Below, one piece after another: positions 16,866 through 25,848 of a stretch of 49,606 bases of DNA. The DNA comes from Anaerolineales bacterium. GTDB taxonomy: Bacteria; Chloroflexota; Anaerolineae; 4572-78; J111. The position numbers and the translations under genes were made by a program. The notes beneath the pieces were generated by a model that made no database searches, was not told where the DNA came from, and worked only from the letters and a program-made list of their open reading frames with translations. Each line of letters begins with the position of its first letter. Position 1 is the stretch's first letter. The DNA is taken from assembly GCA_020634935.1 (NCBI GenBank), contig JACKAT010000041.1, positions 1-49,606 on the forward strand, written 5' to 3'.

Positions 16866-17738
16866 ATGCGCCCGGTAATAATACCCACCCGGCGTTACCT
16901 GCTGGTTAATAAGGCCCAGGTGGGTGGCAACAACGCACAACCGTTACATGCCGGGGGTTATTTGACCGGGTGCATGGTGCTGTATCAAACCGAGGTGGAA
17001 AATAAAGAAAATGAAATCAGTGCAGCCCCGCGTCTGCTCGCTGAGGTGGATGTTCGTGGCAAAGTAGTCATTGGGGATGCCATGCACACCCAACGCGCCA
17101 CCTCGATGGCCGTGGTTGAGGAACAAGGTGACTATCTATGGATTGCCAAAGATAATCAGCCGGGGCTCAACGCCGACATTGCCCATTTGTTTAGGCCTCA
17201 GCACTGTCCGCCCGCTACCAGCCCCTTGCCCACCGATTTTCAGACCGTCACTCACTACAGCTATGGCCACGGCCGTTTCGAAAAAAGAGAATTGACCGCC
17301 AGTTCGATGCTCAAAGATTATCTCGATTGGCCTTTTCTGGAACAAGTCTTCAAGCTAGAGACCGAGCGTCTGTATCTGCCCACGGGCCAACGTAGCCGTG
17401 AAACCCATTATGGCTTAACCAGTTTATCTTCAACTCAAGCCTGTCCGGCGCGGTTGCTGGCCCTTAAACGGTGCTATTGGGCCATTGAAAATCGGCTCCA
17501 TTATCGGCGCGATGTTTCTTTGCACGAAGACCGCTGCCGCTTACGTCTCGGCCATGCCGCTCGGTTGATGGCTATTCTCAACAATTTGGTGCTAGCCTTG
17601 ATTGATCGCCTTGATTTCCAAACCGTCCCTGACGCTAGACGTCGCTTTTCGGCTAAACCCTTGGACCCTCTTTCCCTTTTCTTCCAAGTTCCTTCCCCGA
17701 CTTTGCTACAGCCCTGGCCCATGTCTGATGATCACTAG
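16866..17738 (+). pseudogene. ISAs1-family transposase, N-terminally truncated
   Basis: The protein matches the central and C-terminal parts of ISAs1/H-repeat transposases: YQTEVENKENEISAAPRLL, VVIGDAMHTQ (second catalytic Asp), GDYLWIAKDNQPGL, then CYWAIENRLHYRRDVSLHEDRCRLR with the catalytic Glu in WAIEN. The first catalytic Asp region (DGKxxRGS) and about 100 upstream residues are missing. The frame runs back into the 41-bp tandem array instead, so an ATG at 16806 would translate repeat DNA. The upstream part was therefore lost or replaced. No clear terminal inverted repeats were found. It is very unlikely to be active. Confidence 0.8.
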
Positions 17739-17760
17739 CACAATAACCAAGATTGTGCTA
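17736..17760. other. Hairpin at the transposase stop codon
   Basis: TAGCACAAT and ATTGTGCTA are inverted with a 7-bp loop, overlapping the TAG stop of the transposase fragment. There is no T-run. It may be an insertion-sequence end or a weak terminator before leuC. Confidence 0.35.
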
Positions 17761-17844
17761 AACTAGTTATTCAAAATTGACAATTGATGATTTGAGATCA
17801 AATTGTTAACATCCTGCATCGACACAAACTGAGGTAAAGATTCT

Positions 17845-19263
17845 ATGTCGCAAAACGGACATCCAAAAACACTCTTTGAAAAAATTTGGAATAAACACGT
17901 GGTGGTTGCCGAAGAAGACAGCCCCTCTGTGCTTTATATCGACCTGCATTTAGTCCACGAGGTCACGTCGCCCCAGGCGTTTACCGGTCTGCGTGAAAAA
18001 AGTCTAACCGTGCGCCGTCCTGATAAGACCATCGCCACAATGGATCACGGTATTCCGACCACACCGCCGGAGATTCCCATTAGCGATATTATGGTACTCA
18101 AGCAAATTAGCCAGCTTGAGAAAAACTGCAACGATTTCGGCATCCCGCTGCACGGCCTGCACAGCCCTAACCGGGGCATTGTTCACGTGATCGGGCCGGA
18201 ATTGGGGCTGACCCAACCGGGGATGACCATCGTCTGCGGCGACAGCCACACCAGCACCCACGGCGCGTTTGGGGCGCTAGCCTTCGGCATCGGCACCAGC
18301 GAGATCGAGCACGTGCTGGCCACGCAATGTTTGCTGCAAGTTAAGCCCAAAACCTACGCGGTCAAAGTTGAGGGCCAGTTACCGAAAGGCGTTTCGTCCA
18401 AAGATATTATTCTTAACCTCATCTCGCGCATTGGCATCGGCGGCGGCACCGGCTATGTGTTCGAATATATGGGCGAGGCCATTCGCGGCCTGTCGATGGA
18501 AGAGCGAATGACCATTTGCAATATGTCGATTGAGGGCGGCGCGCGGGCCGGCATGATCGCACCGGATGACATCACGTTCGAGTATATTGCCGGGCGGCCT
18601 CACGCGCCGCAGGGCGAAGCGTGGGATGCGGCCGTAGCAGCGTGGCGCACACTCCCCACCGACGCGGGCGCGACGTTTGATAAAGAAATCGTCATCGACG
18701 CCAGTAAACTAGAACCGATGATCACCTACGGCACCAACCCCGGCATGGGGATGCTCATCACCCAACCTGTACCCGATCCGATGCAGATTGGGGATGTAAG
18801 CGAGCGCCAGACGCTGGAGAAGGCATTGAAATATATGGATTTGCAGCCGGGGCAGTCTTTGCTGGGGAAAAAGGTAGATGTGGTCTTCTTGGGCAGCTGC
18901 ACCAACTCCCGCCTGAGCGATTTGCGGCTGGCGGCCAGCTTGCTCAAGGGCCATAAAGTCGCCGACAATATTCAAATGATGGTGGTTCCCGGCAGCCAGC
19001 AGGTCAAACAGCAGGCCGAGGCCGAGGGCATCGATAAAATCTTCAAAGAAGCCGGCGCCGATTGGCGCGAAGCCGGTTGCTCGATGTGTATCGCCATGAA
19101 CGGCGATCAGTTAGCGCCGGGGCAGTACGCGGTCAGCACCAGCAACCGCAACTTCGAAGGCCGCCAGGGCAAAGGCGGGCGCACCTTCCTGGCCAGCCCG
19201 CTCACCGCCGTGGCTACCGCCATCACCGGCCAAATCACTGATGTCCGCACGATGTTAAATTAG
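17845..19263 (+). CDS. leuC: 3-isopropylmalate/citramalate dehydratase, large subunit LeuC
   Basis: This 472-residue aconitase-superfamily enzyme uses a [4Fe-4S] cluster to isomerise 2-isopropylmalate (or citramalate) with LeuD. Visible features are MDHGIPTTP, GDSHTSTHGAFGALAFGIGTSEIEHVLATQ, GSCTNSR with Cys352, and GCSMC with Cys412 and Cys415 as cluster ligands. SNRNFEGRQGKGGRTFLASP closes the active site. The bacterial 470-residue LeuC form fits. GAGGTAAAG lies before the ATG. leuD follows after 123 bp and leuB and cimA are close, so it may serve both the leucine and the citramalate route to isoleucine. Confidence 0.95.
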   Translation: MSQNGHPKTLFEKIWNKHVVVAEEDSPSVLYIDLHLVHEVTSPQAFTGLREKSLTVRRPDKTIATMDHGIPTTPPEIPISDIMVLKQISQLEKNCNDFGIPLHGLHSPNRGIVHVIGPELGLTQPGMTIVCGDSHTSTHGAFGALAFGIGTSEIEHVLATQCLLQVKPKTYAVKVEGQLPKGVSSKDIILNLISRIGIGGGTGYVFEYMGEAIRGLSMEERMTICNMSIEGGARAGMIAPDDITFEYIAGRPHAPQGEAWDAAVAAWRTLPTDAGATFDKEIVIDASKLEPMITYGTNPGMGMLITQPVPDPMQIGDVSERQTLEKALKYMDLQPGQSLLGKKVDVVFLGSCTNSRLSDLRLAASLLKGHKVADNIQMMVVPGSQQVKQQAEAEGIDKIFKEAGADWREAGCSMCIAMNGDQLAPGQYAVSTSNRNFEGRQGKGGRTFLASPLTAVATAITGQITDVRTMLN

Positions 19264-19386
19264 ACATTTTTAGAACTGACTGGAACGTAATTAGACAGAA
19301 TTTACAGAATTAATCAGATTAAATTTCTAAAAATCTTATCAATCATGTAAATCTTGTCGAAAACCAAAAATTGAGGATTGACGACA

Positions 19387-19998
19387 ATGGAACAATTTAC
19401 AAAATTAACCGCCAAGATGGTATCGATCCCCACCGAAAATGTCGACACCGACCAGATCATTCCTGCTCGCTTCCTGAAAGTGACCGACAAAAACGGGTTG
19501 GGCGATAATTTATTCTTCGACTGGCGCTACAATGCCGATGGCAGCCCCAAAGAAGATTTCATTCTCAATACCGAGCAAGGTCATCAGGCCAAAATTTTAG
19601 TGGCCGGCGACAACTTCGGCTGCGGGTCGAGCCGCGAGCACGCGCCCTGGGCGATTATGGGCTACGGTTTTCAGGCCGTTGTCTCGACCAGCTTTGCCGA
19701 CATTTTTCGCAATAACTCTTTAAAGTTAGGACTGCTGCCGGTGATTGTCGATAAAGAGACTCACCACCAATTGATGAGTCTCATCGAAGAAGAGCCGGAG
19801 ACGGAGATTTTTATCGACTTGGCTAACCAAACTTTGCAATTACCAGACGGGCGTAAAGTCAAATTTCCAATTGACAATTTTAGCAAAAATTGTATTCTCA
19901 ATGGTGTCGATCAATTAGGTTATCTGCAACAGCATACATCAGCGGTAGAGTCGTATGAATCGGTTCACCCCGATCGGGTGAACACAGTGGCGGCTTAA
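19387..19998 (+). CDS. leuD: 3-isopropylmalate/citramalate dehydratase, small subunit LeuD
   Basis: The small (swivel) subunit pairs with LeuC. It contains PTENVDTDQIIPARFLK near the N-terminus and NFGCGSSREHAPWAI, the substrate-binding loop. GAGG at 19373-19376 is too close to an in-frame TTG at 19378, so the ATG at 19387 is taken, giving 203 residues, the usual length. The leuC-leuD gap contains short AGACAGAATT/ACAGAATTAA repeats related to the right window edge but no gene. Confidence 0.95.
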   Translation: MEQFTKLTAKMVSIPTENVDTDQIIPARFLKVTDKNGLGDNLFFDWRYNADGSPKEDFILNTEQGHQAKILVAGDNFGCGSSREHAPWAIMGYGFQAVVSTSFADIFRNNSLKLGLLPVIVDKETHHQLMSLIEEEPETEIFIDLANQTLQLPDGRKVKFPIDNFSKNCILNGVDQLGYLQQHTSAVESYESVHPDRVNTVAA

Positions 19999-20280
19999 CC
20001 TTATTTCGGGCCATCAGCATCGGCTAAAAAGGGATTATTAAATCTCCTTTAGCCCCCATTTAACCATCCGGGTCGAGTGGATGATGGTCGCTTAAAATTT
20101 TAACAATTGAATAGCCTTATATTCATCTTATTCCTGGAGAGGGGGTAGATATCGAAAAATCTGGCACAAACATTGTTTCTGATGGGGTTTTTACTTAGGA
20201 TAAGTCCGACCTAAAGTAATCCAAAGCGTTACAAGGCCGTGACGAAAGTTAGCATCGTAGACGATGAAAGGATGATTATA

Positions 20281-21330
20281 ATGTCTCAAATTTTGGATTT
20301 ACTAGGTGAACGAGCGGAAAGTTTATTAGGCTTTACCTGTAAAGGTATTCCCAAAGAATCATTACATTTGCCAGGTCCGGATTTTGTGGAGCGCATCTTT
20401 ATGCAGTCAGATCGCGCCCCACAAGTGTTGCGCAGTTTGCAAAGTATGTATGATCATGGCCGGCTGGGCGGGACGGGTTATATGTCGATCTTGCCGGTTG
20501 ACCAGGGTATCGAACATACCGGCGGGGCCTCGTTTGCGCCCAACCCGGAATATTTCGATCCCGAAAATATTGTCAAATTGGCGATTGAGGGCGGCTGCAA
20601 CGCGGTCGCATCAACGTTTGGGGTGTTGGGGATTGTGGCCCGTAAATATGCTCACAAGATTCCCTTCCTGGTTAAGTTCAACCATAATGAGTTGCTGACC
20701 TACCCGGAAAAGTACGATCAAGTTTTCTTCGGCAACATCAAGCAAGCCTGGGATATGGGCGCTACGGCCGTTGGGGCCACCATCTATTTCGGTTCGGCGG
20801 AATCGAGCCGCCAGATTGTTGAGGTGGCGGAAGCGTTTGCCTACGCCCACGAATTGGGGATGGCGACCGTCTTGTGGTGCTATCTCCGTAACTCGGCTTT
20901 CAAGAAAGATGGGGTCGATCACCATACCTCAGCCGATACGACGGCGCAGGCCAACCATTTGGGGGTAACGCTACAGGCCGATATCGTGAAGCAAAAGCTG
21001 CCCACCCAAAATGGCGGCTTCAAAGCCATCGGCTTTGGCAAATCTAATCCCAAAATGTACGGCGAGTTGGTCAGCGATAACCCCATCGACTTGGTGCGCT
21101 GGCAAGTGGCCAACGATTACATGGGCCGGATCGGCTTAATCAACTCCGGCGGCGCGTCCGGTGCAAATGACTTCGCCGAAGCGGTTTACACGGCGGTGGT
21201 CAACAAGCGCGGCGGCGGCATGGGGCTAATTTCCGGCCGTAAAGCCTTCCAACGCCCGATGGCGGAAGGGGCTAAACTGCTCAACTTGATCCAGGATGTC
21301 TATCTGGATCAAAGCATTACCGTCGCCTAA
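20281..21330 (+). CDS. Class I fructose-bisphosphate aldolase (DhnA/FbaB type)
   Basis: This 349-residue DhnA-type aldolase reversibly cleaves fructose 1,6-bisphosphate. Visible blocks are SILPVDQGIEHTGGASFAPNPEYFDPENIV, GCNAVASTFGVLG, PFLVKFNHNELLTYP, GATAVGATIYFGS and NSGGASGANDF (phosphate-binding end of the barrel). The ATG at 20281 with AAAGGA eight bases upstream is the start; an upstream in-frame ATG lacks this. It is monocistronic: 282 bp from leuD and followed by a good terminator. Related DhnA enzymes also make 2-amino-3,7-dideoxy sugars, but the length and HTGGASFAPNP block favour a sugar aldolase of central metabolism. Confidence 0.88.
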   Translation: MSQILDLLGERAESLLGFTCKGIPKESLHLPGPDFVERIFMQSDRAPQVLRSLQSMYDHGRLGGTGYMSILPVDQGIEHTGGASFAPNPEYFDPENIVKLAIEGGCNAVASTFGVLGIVARKYAHKIPFLVKFNHNELLTYPEKYDQVFFGNIKQAWDMGATAVGATIYFGSAESSRQIVEVAEAFAYAHELGMATVLWCYLRNSAFKKDGVDHHTSADTTAQANHLGVTLQADIVKQKLPTQNGGFKAIGFGKSNPKMYGELVSDNPIDLVRWQVANDYMGRIGLINSGGASGANDFAEAVYTAVVNKRGGGMGLISGRKAFQRPMAEGAKLLNLIQDVYLDQSITVA

Positions 21331-21396
21331 CATCAAGCCAGGCCGATTGGATGGGGAATGGCATCCAACTGACCTGAGCAACAAACTTTATGAAAT

Positions 21397-21440
21397 GAGA
21401 AGGGCCAGAGCTATGGTCTCTCGGCCCTTCTTCTATGTTT
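21397..21440 (+). terminator. Intrinsic terminator of the aldolase gene
   Basis: AGAAGGGCC-AGAG pairs with CTCT-CGGCCCTTCT, followed by TCTATGTTT. It lies about 70 bp after the aldolase stop. Confidence 0.7.
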
Positions 21441-21446
21441 AACTCA

Positions 21447-21509
21447 AGGAGTAGGGAATGAAGAGTAGGGAAATAAAAGATAAATCCTTACTCCTTACTC
21501 CCTACTCCT
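21447..21509. repeat. AGTAGGG-type fold-back repeat (copy 2)
   Basis: AGGAGTAGGGAATGAAGAG (left) is inverted against CTTACTCCCTACTCCT (right). The same sequence family forms fold-backs at 16351-16518 and 41596-41669. Confidence 0.65.
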
Positions 21510-21535
21510 AATTTTCATTCGAGGTTTTTTCAGAA

Positions 21536-21631
21536 ATGGTCAGTCAAAACGATTTAGCGGAAACAGGTGTCAAACGGGCGATGGCCGAACGTATAGCCGT
21601 CGCCCGTCGCATTGGGGAATTAAGTTGGTGA
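21536..21631 (+). CDS. Possible 31-residue small protein
   Basis: A short open frame starts at an ATG with GAGG 11 bases upstream. It encodes a basic, helix-prone peptide (MVSQNDLAETGVKRAMAERI, ending RRIGELSW). It does not overlap any other gene and sits between the aldolase terminator and cimA. It may be a small protein, a leader peptide or chance; no family is recognised. Confidence 0.25.
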   Translation: MVSQNDLAETGVKRAMAERIAVARRIGELSW

Positions 21632-21810
21632 GTCTGTAGAATTCGTAGCGTGTTGAGAGTTTATGGAGCTTATGGAGTTGGGTCATGCTCGAATGGGCTT
21701 TGCCAACCGCTGCGAACGACAACTACGTTTTGCGCTACCTGAGTTGAGAACGTAGCCCGTTACTATTACTATTTCTAACCTAATCAACGATTTTTTTAAG
21801 GAGTTTCCCA

Positions 21811-23382
21811 ATGACACAAATTGCCATATATGACACCACCTTGCGCGATGGTACACAGGGTGAAGGCATCTCCCTTTCCGTCCGAGACAAATTAAAAATT
21901 GCCCAGAAATTAGATAATTTTGGTGTACGCTACATTGAAGGCGGCTGGCCCGGCTCAAACCCCAAAGACGCCGAGTTTTTTGCCCGGCAGGCTGAGTTAA
22001 AATTAAAAAATGCCCAGATTGCGGCCTTTGGTTCGACTCGCTACAAAAATACCACCTGCGATGACGATGCCAATATTCGGGCTCTGGTCGAGGCCAACAC
22101 ATCGGTCGTGACGCTGGTTGGCAAAAGTTGGGACTTACATGTTCATCATATACTGGAAACCGATCCTGAAGAAAATTTGAATATGATTTTGGAAAGCGTC
22201 GAATACTTCAAAGCCCGTGACAAAGAAGTGATCTATGACGCCGAACATTTTTTCGACGGCTACAAAGCCAATCCGGATTACGCTATGCTCACGCTCAAAG
22301 CGGCCGCGCAAGGCGGCGCCGACTGCCTGGTGCTGTGCGATACCAACGGCGGCTCGACGCCCTGGGAGGTGGAAGAGATCACCCGCCGGGTTCTGGAACG
22401 GTTCCCGGAGACCCAGATCGGCATCCATGCTCACAACGACTGCGAATTGGGGGTTGCCAACAGCCTGGCCGCCATTCGAGCGGGGGCAACCCACGTACAA
22501 GGAACGATTAACGGTTACGGTGAACGGGTTGGCAATGCCAACCTGATGAGCATCATCCCGGATTTGCAGCTTAAAATGGGCTACAGTTGTGTGGATCAAA
22601 ATCAACTGCTAAAACTAACCGAACTATCGCGTTATGTTGATGAACTGGCCAATATGACGCCCAATACCCACCAGCCCTTTGTTGGCCACAGCGCCTTTGC
22701 CCACAAAGGCGGCATCCACGTGGCGGCTATGCTTAAAGTAGAAGAAAGCTACCAGCATATGGACCCCAAGCTGGTTGGCAATGAAAAACGCGCTGTGGTC
22801 TCGGAGTTGTCCGGGCGAGGCAATATCCTCTATATGGCCCAAGAATTAGGTCTCGATGCCAGTCGCAACGAGGCCAAACAAGTGCTGGATCAGATTAAAG
22901 AATTGGAAAACGAGGGGTACACGTTTGAAGGCGCGGATGCGTCCATCGATATTATGCTGCGCCGGGCCAAAGAGGATTACCAACCTCCCTTTGAAATTGT
23001 CGATTTTATGGTGATCACCGAAAACCGGCAGGGGCGCGGGCTTTTTACTGAGGCCACCGTTAAAGTTAAAGTTGGCGATGAAGTTCGTCACACGGTGGGC
23101 GAAGGCAACGGGCCAGTCAACGCCCTCAACCTGGCTTTACGCAAAGCTCTGCATCAGGATTTTCCGCAGCTGGGTAACGTTCATCTCAGCGACTACAAAG
23201 TGCGCATTTTGGACAGCGACTCCGGCACCGCCGCTAAAACCCGGGTAATGATCGACTTCTACGAGGGTGGCACCCATCACAGTTGGACCACTGTCGGCGC
23301 GCACACCAATATCATCGAAGCCAGTTGGCGCGCCCTCGTTGATAGTATGGAGTACGCCCTGCTCAACGGCCAACGCTTCTAA
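21811..23382 (+). CDS. cimA: (R)-citramalate synthase CimA
   Basis: This 523-residue DRE-TIM metallolyase condenses pyruvate and acetyl-CoA to citramalate, the first step of the threonine-independent isoleucine pathway. DTTLRDGTQGEGISLS (8-23) carries the metal and substrate site, GIHAHNDCELG around 204-214 the metal histidines, and GTINGYGERVGNANL the conserved late-barrel motif. A C-terminal LeuA-dimer-type allosteric domain follows (VKVKVGDEVRHTVGEGNGPVNAL). The length and EGGWPGSNP motif point to the CimA subgroup rather than LeuA or homocitrate synthase, although 2-isopropylmalate synthase activity cannot be excluded from sequence. AAGGAG precedes the ATG. Nearby leuCD and leuB supply the following steps. 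Confidence 0.88.
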   Translation: MTQIAIYDTTLRDGTQGEGISLSVRDKLKIAQKLDNFGVRYIEGGWPGSNPKDAEFFARQAELKLKNAQIAAFGSTRYKNTTCDDDANIRALVEANTSVVTLVGKSWDLHVHHILETDPEENLNMILESVEYFKARDKEVIYDAEHFFDGYKANPDYAMLTLKAAAQGGADCLVLCDTNGGSTPWEVEEITRRVLERFPETQIGIHAHNDCELGVANSLAAIRAGATHVQGTINGYGERVGNANLMSIIPDLQLKMGYSCVDQNQLLKLTELSRYVDELANMTPNTHQPFVGHSAFAHKGGIHVAAMLKVEESYQHMDPKLVGNEKRAVVSELSGRGNILYMAQELGLDASRNEAKQVLDQIKELENEGYTFEGADASIDIMLRRAKEDYQPPFEIVDFMVITENRQGRGLFTEATVKVKVGDEVRHTVGEGNGPVNALNLALRKALHQDFPQLGNVHLSDYKVRILDSDSGTAAKTRVMIDFYEGGTHHSWTTVGAHTNIIEASWRALVDSMEYALLNGQRF

Positions 23383-23406
23383 GCTGTTAACATCAAACCA
23401 TATCAT

Positions 23407-23444
23407 GGTAATGGGCAATTGCCGAAACTCAATTACCCATTACC
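23407..23444. other. Hairpin between cimA and ybaK-like gene
   Basis: GGTAATGGGCAATTG (23407-23421) is inverted against CAATTACCCATTACC (23430-23444) with one mismatch and an 8-nt loop. It is followed by ATTATCAATTATCAATTG, a unit also seen at 44550-44583. It may act as a processing or termination stem; no T-run. Confidence 0.45.
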
Positions 23445-23465
23445 ATTATCAATTATCAATTGTTC

Positions 23466-23951
23466 ATGCATCCAACCGCCCAAAAAGTGGCCGACGCCGC
23501 TCAACAACTAGGGTTAACCATCGAAATTAAAGAATTTCAAGCCAGCACCCGCACGGCGCAAGACGCGGCCGACGCCATCGGCTGTACTGTTGGGCAGATT
23601 GTCAAGTCGCTGCTGTTTGTGGTCGATGAGCAGCCGGTGATGACCCTGGTTAGCGGAGCGAATCAACTGGACGAGAGGAAGTTGGCGGCGCTGGGCAATG
23701 TTGGCCGCAAAAAAGTTAAACGCGGCAGCGCCGATATCACCCGCGAAGCCACCGGCTTTGCCATTGGCGGCGTACCGCCGTTTGGACACCCACGCCAACT
23801 GCCCACCTACATCGACGCAGATTTCGCCCGGTATGAGGTCATCTGGGCCGCCGCCGGCACGCCTAACGCGGTCTTTGCGATTACCCTGGCCGAGCTTGCC
23901 CAGGCCACTCAAGGGATAGTGACATCCTTGAAAAAAGATGATGGGTTATAA
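23466..23951 (+). CDS. YbaK/ProX-type aminoacyl-tRNA deacylase domain protein
   Basis: This 161-residue single-domain protein of the YbaK/EbsC family removes mischarged amino acids (for example Cys- or Ala-tRNA-Pro) in trans. The signature elements are IGCTVGQIVKSLLFVVD (about 40-56), LVSGANQLD, and ATGFAIGGVPPFGHP with the conserved Gly-rich substrate loop. The ATG at 23466 is chosen; a TTG two codons earlier is possible and no clear ribosome site is seen. leuB follows after 26 bp, so it may be co-transcribed with cimA or leuB. Exact tRNA specificity is not determinable. Confidence 0.85.
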   Translation: MHPTAQKVADAAQQLGLTIEIKEFQASTRTAQDAADAIGCTVGQIVKSLLFVVDEQPVMTLVSGANQLDERKLAALGNVGRKKVKRGSADITREATGFAIGGVPPFGHPRQLPTYIDADFARYEVIWAAAGTPNAVFAITLAELAQATQGIVTSLKKDDGL

Positions 23952-23977
23952 TAAAAGACATTCAGAGAGGAACTAAT

Positions 23978-25060
23978 ATGTACGCAAAAATCACGCTTCT
24001 CCCCGGTGACGGCATTGGCCCCGAAGTGGTGGCTGAGGGCGTTAAAATTCTCAACGCTATCGGGGAAAAATTTAGCCACGAGTTTGAATTCACCTCGGCG
24101 TTGGCCGGCGGGATCGCTATCGACGAGACCGGCAACCCGCTACCCGATGAGTCGTTAGAGGCGTGCCGCCAGTGCGATGCCGTGCTGCTGGGAGCGGTCG
24201 GTGGCCCTAAATGGAGCGACCCCAAAGCCAACGTACGCCCGGAGCAAGGCTTGCTTAAACTCCGCAAAGAGTTAGGCTTGTTTGCCAACATCCGGCCGGT
24301 GAAAATTTATCCGGCTTTGGTCGATGCCTCAACCCTTAAAAAAGAAGTGGTTGAGCAAGTCGATATGGTGATTGTGCGCGAACTGACCGGCGGCATTTAC
24401 TTCGGCCAGCCGCAGGGCCGCCGCGATAATGATCAGGGGCGGGCAGCGGTGGATACGATGTATTACACCGAGGCGGAAATTGGCCGGCTGATGCGGGTCT
24501 CGTTTGATCTGGCCCGGCAGCGGCGCAAGAAAATCACTTCGGTGGATAAGGCCAATGTGCTGGCCTCCAGCCGCCTGTGGCGAGAGGTGGCCCATGAAGT
24601 GGCGGCGGAATATCCGGATGTGGAATATGAGGACATTTTAGTCGATGCCTGCTCGATGTACCTGATTCGCCGGCCCGGCGATTTCGATGTGATTGCGACC
24701 GGTAACATGTTTGGCGACATCCTCAGCGACGAAGCCAGCATGCTGGCCGGCTCGATGGGCATGCTGCCCTCAGCCTCGCTGGCTGAAGGAAAATTTGGCC
24801 TATACGAGCCCATTCACGGCTCGGCGCCCGATATCGCCGGCTTAGGCGTCGCCAATCCACTGGCGACTATTTTGAGCGCGGCCATGATGCTGCGGATTAC
24901 CTTTGGCCTGACTCAAGAGGCGGATGTGATTGAGCAAGCGGTTGAGACAATTTTAGCCGAAGGTTACCGCACAGCTGATTTGGCTATCCCTGGTCAAGAC
25001 ACCGTCAGCACCACGCAAATGGGCGACCTGGTGGTTAACTTTATAAAAACTGGAAACTAA
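23978..25060 (+). CDS. leuB: 3-isopropylmalate dehydrogenase LeuB
   Basis: The 360-residue NAD-dependent beta-decarboxylating dehydrogenase oxidises 3-isopropylmalate, and in the citramalate route 3-methylmalate. Visible features are LPGDGIGPEVVAEG, LLGAVGGPKW, REQ-type REL-TGGIYFG, SVDKANVLASSRLWREV with the catalytic Lys, FGDILSDEASMLAGSMGMLPSASL with metal-binding Asp residues, and EPIHGSAPDIAG for NAD. AGAGAGGAA precedes the ATG. Its stop overlaps by four bases the stop of the convergent pentapeptide gene (shared CTAA). Confidence 0.95.
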   Translation: MYAKITLLPGDGIGPEVVAEGVKILNAIGEKFSHEFEFTSALAGGIAIDETGNPLPDESLEACRQCDAVLLGAVGGPKWSDPKANVRPEQGLLKLRKELGLFANIRPVKIYPALVDASTLKKEVVEQVDMVIVRELTGGIYFGQPQGRRDNDQGRAAVDTMYYTEAEIGRLMRVSFDLARQRRKKITSVDKANVLASSRLWREVAHEVAAEYPDVEYEDILVDACSMYLIRRPGDFDVIATGNMFGDILSDEASMLAGSMGMLPSASLAEGKFGLYEPIHGSAPDIAGLGVANPLATILSAAMMLRITFGLTQEADVIEQAVETILAEGYRTADLAIPGQDTVSTTQMGDLVVNFIKTGN

Positions 25061-25575
25061 TCGACCAACTCAGCCCCGGCAGCTTCGGGATCAAAGTTGT
25101 CGGGCCAGATGGTTTGACGATTGTATCGGGCTTTTATCAGATTGGTTTCTGTCAAATTAGCGCCGGCCAGGTTAGCATTTTCTAATATAGCTCCAAATAG
25201 ATCGGCCTGGCTCAGGTCGGCATAGCTTAGATCAGCCTGGGATAAATCGGCGAAAGTCAGGTCAACGTGGTGGAGACAGGCGTGGCTCAAATCAACCGCC
25301 GATAAATCAACCGCCGTTAAATTGGCATCGGTCAGATTGGTTTCGGCCAGTCTGGCCTCAGTCAATTGCGCCCCCATCAAATGGGCATGCATGAGCTTGG
25401 CCTTCCTTAGATCGGCTTCGCACAAATTGACCCCATCGAAATTTATCTTGCTAAGATTTGCCCCATACAAATTAGCGTGAGCCAGGTTTGGTTTGGTAAT
25501 AGGGTGTTGCTCACGCCATTGATTCCAGATTTCAATACCCCGCCGCAGCATAGTAAGGTCAACCGAGTCTGCCAC
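25057..25575 (-). CDS. Pentapeptide repeat protein
   Basis: The GTG at 25575 is chosen because GGGAGG (25581-25586, complement) lies five bases upstream; the longer frame to 25617 lacks a site. The 172-residue protein has a short helical head (VDLTMLRRGIEIWNQWREQH) and then about 22 pentapeptides of the A(D/N)LxX type (ANLYGANLSKINF, ADLSQADLSYADL). These are expected to form a right-handed quadrilateral beta-helix. It is soluble with no signal peptide. Function is unknown; gyrase protection of the Qnr kind cannot be inferred. It faces leuB tail-to-tail with overlapping stops. Confidence 0.85.
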   Translation of the reverse strand: MADSVDLTMLRRGIEIWNQWREQHPITKPNLAHANLYGANLSKINFDGVNLCEADLRKAKLMHAHLMGAQLTEARLAETNLTDANLTAVDLSAVDLSHACLHHVDLTFADLSQADLSYADLSQADLFGAILENANLAGANLTETNLIKARYNRQTIWPDNFDPEAAGAELVD

Positions 25576-25780
25576 AAAAACCTCCCAAAAACGTACCTTT
25601 AGCGATATACAAATCAAATGCGCTTCATTTGAATTTCGATACTTCTATATTCTAGCATACCTGGAACGTCGCGACAAAAGCACTTTTAATACGCCGGGAT
25701 CGGCTTATTTTGCCAATCGTTTCGCTGTCAAGTATTATGTTTCTTACTTACCCGCCAAACAGGTAAACGTTGCCGATATA

Positions 25781-25808
25781 TTGTAAATTTTGTTATGTTT
25801 GGTATAAT
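25781..25808 (+). promoter_or_regulatory. Sigma70-type promoter upstream of pgeF
   Basis: TTGTAA (25781-25786), a 16-bp spacer and a perfect TATAAT (25803-25808). The -10 box lies inside the longest open frame of the next gene, which argues that its first in-frame ATG (25795) is not used. Confidence 0.5.
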
Positions 25809-25848
25809 GGAGCAAGAAATATCAGTGCATGGGCATCCCTCACCGACC

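Noticed and set aside
16806..17738. Complete ISAs1 insertion sequence
   Set aside because: The first catalytic Asp region is missing and no terminal inverted repeats are found.
17739..17844. T-box or leucine attenuator before leuC
   Set aside because: The gap is about 100 bp with a possible TTGACA but no leader peptide with Leu codons or T-box core.
25057..25575. Qnr-like quinolone resistance protein
   Set aside because: Pentapeptide repeats alone do not imply gyrase protection; no Qnr-specific loops were recognised.
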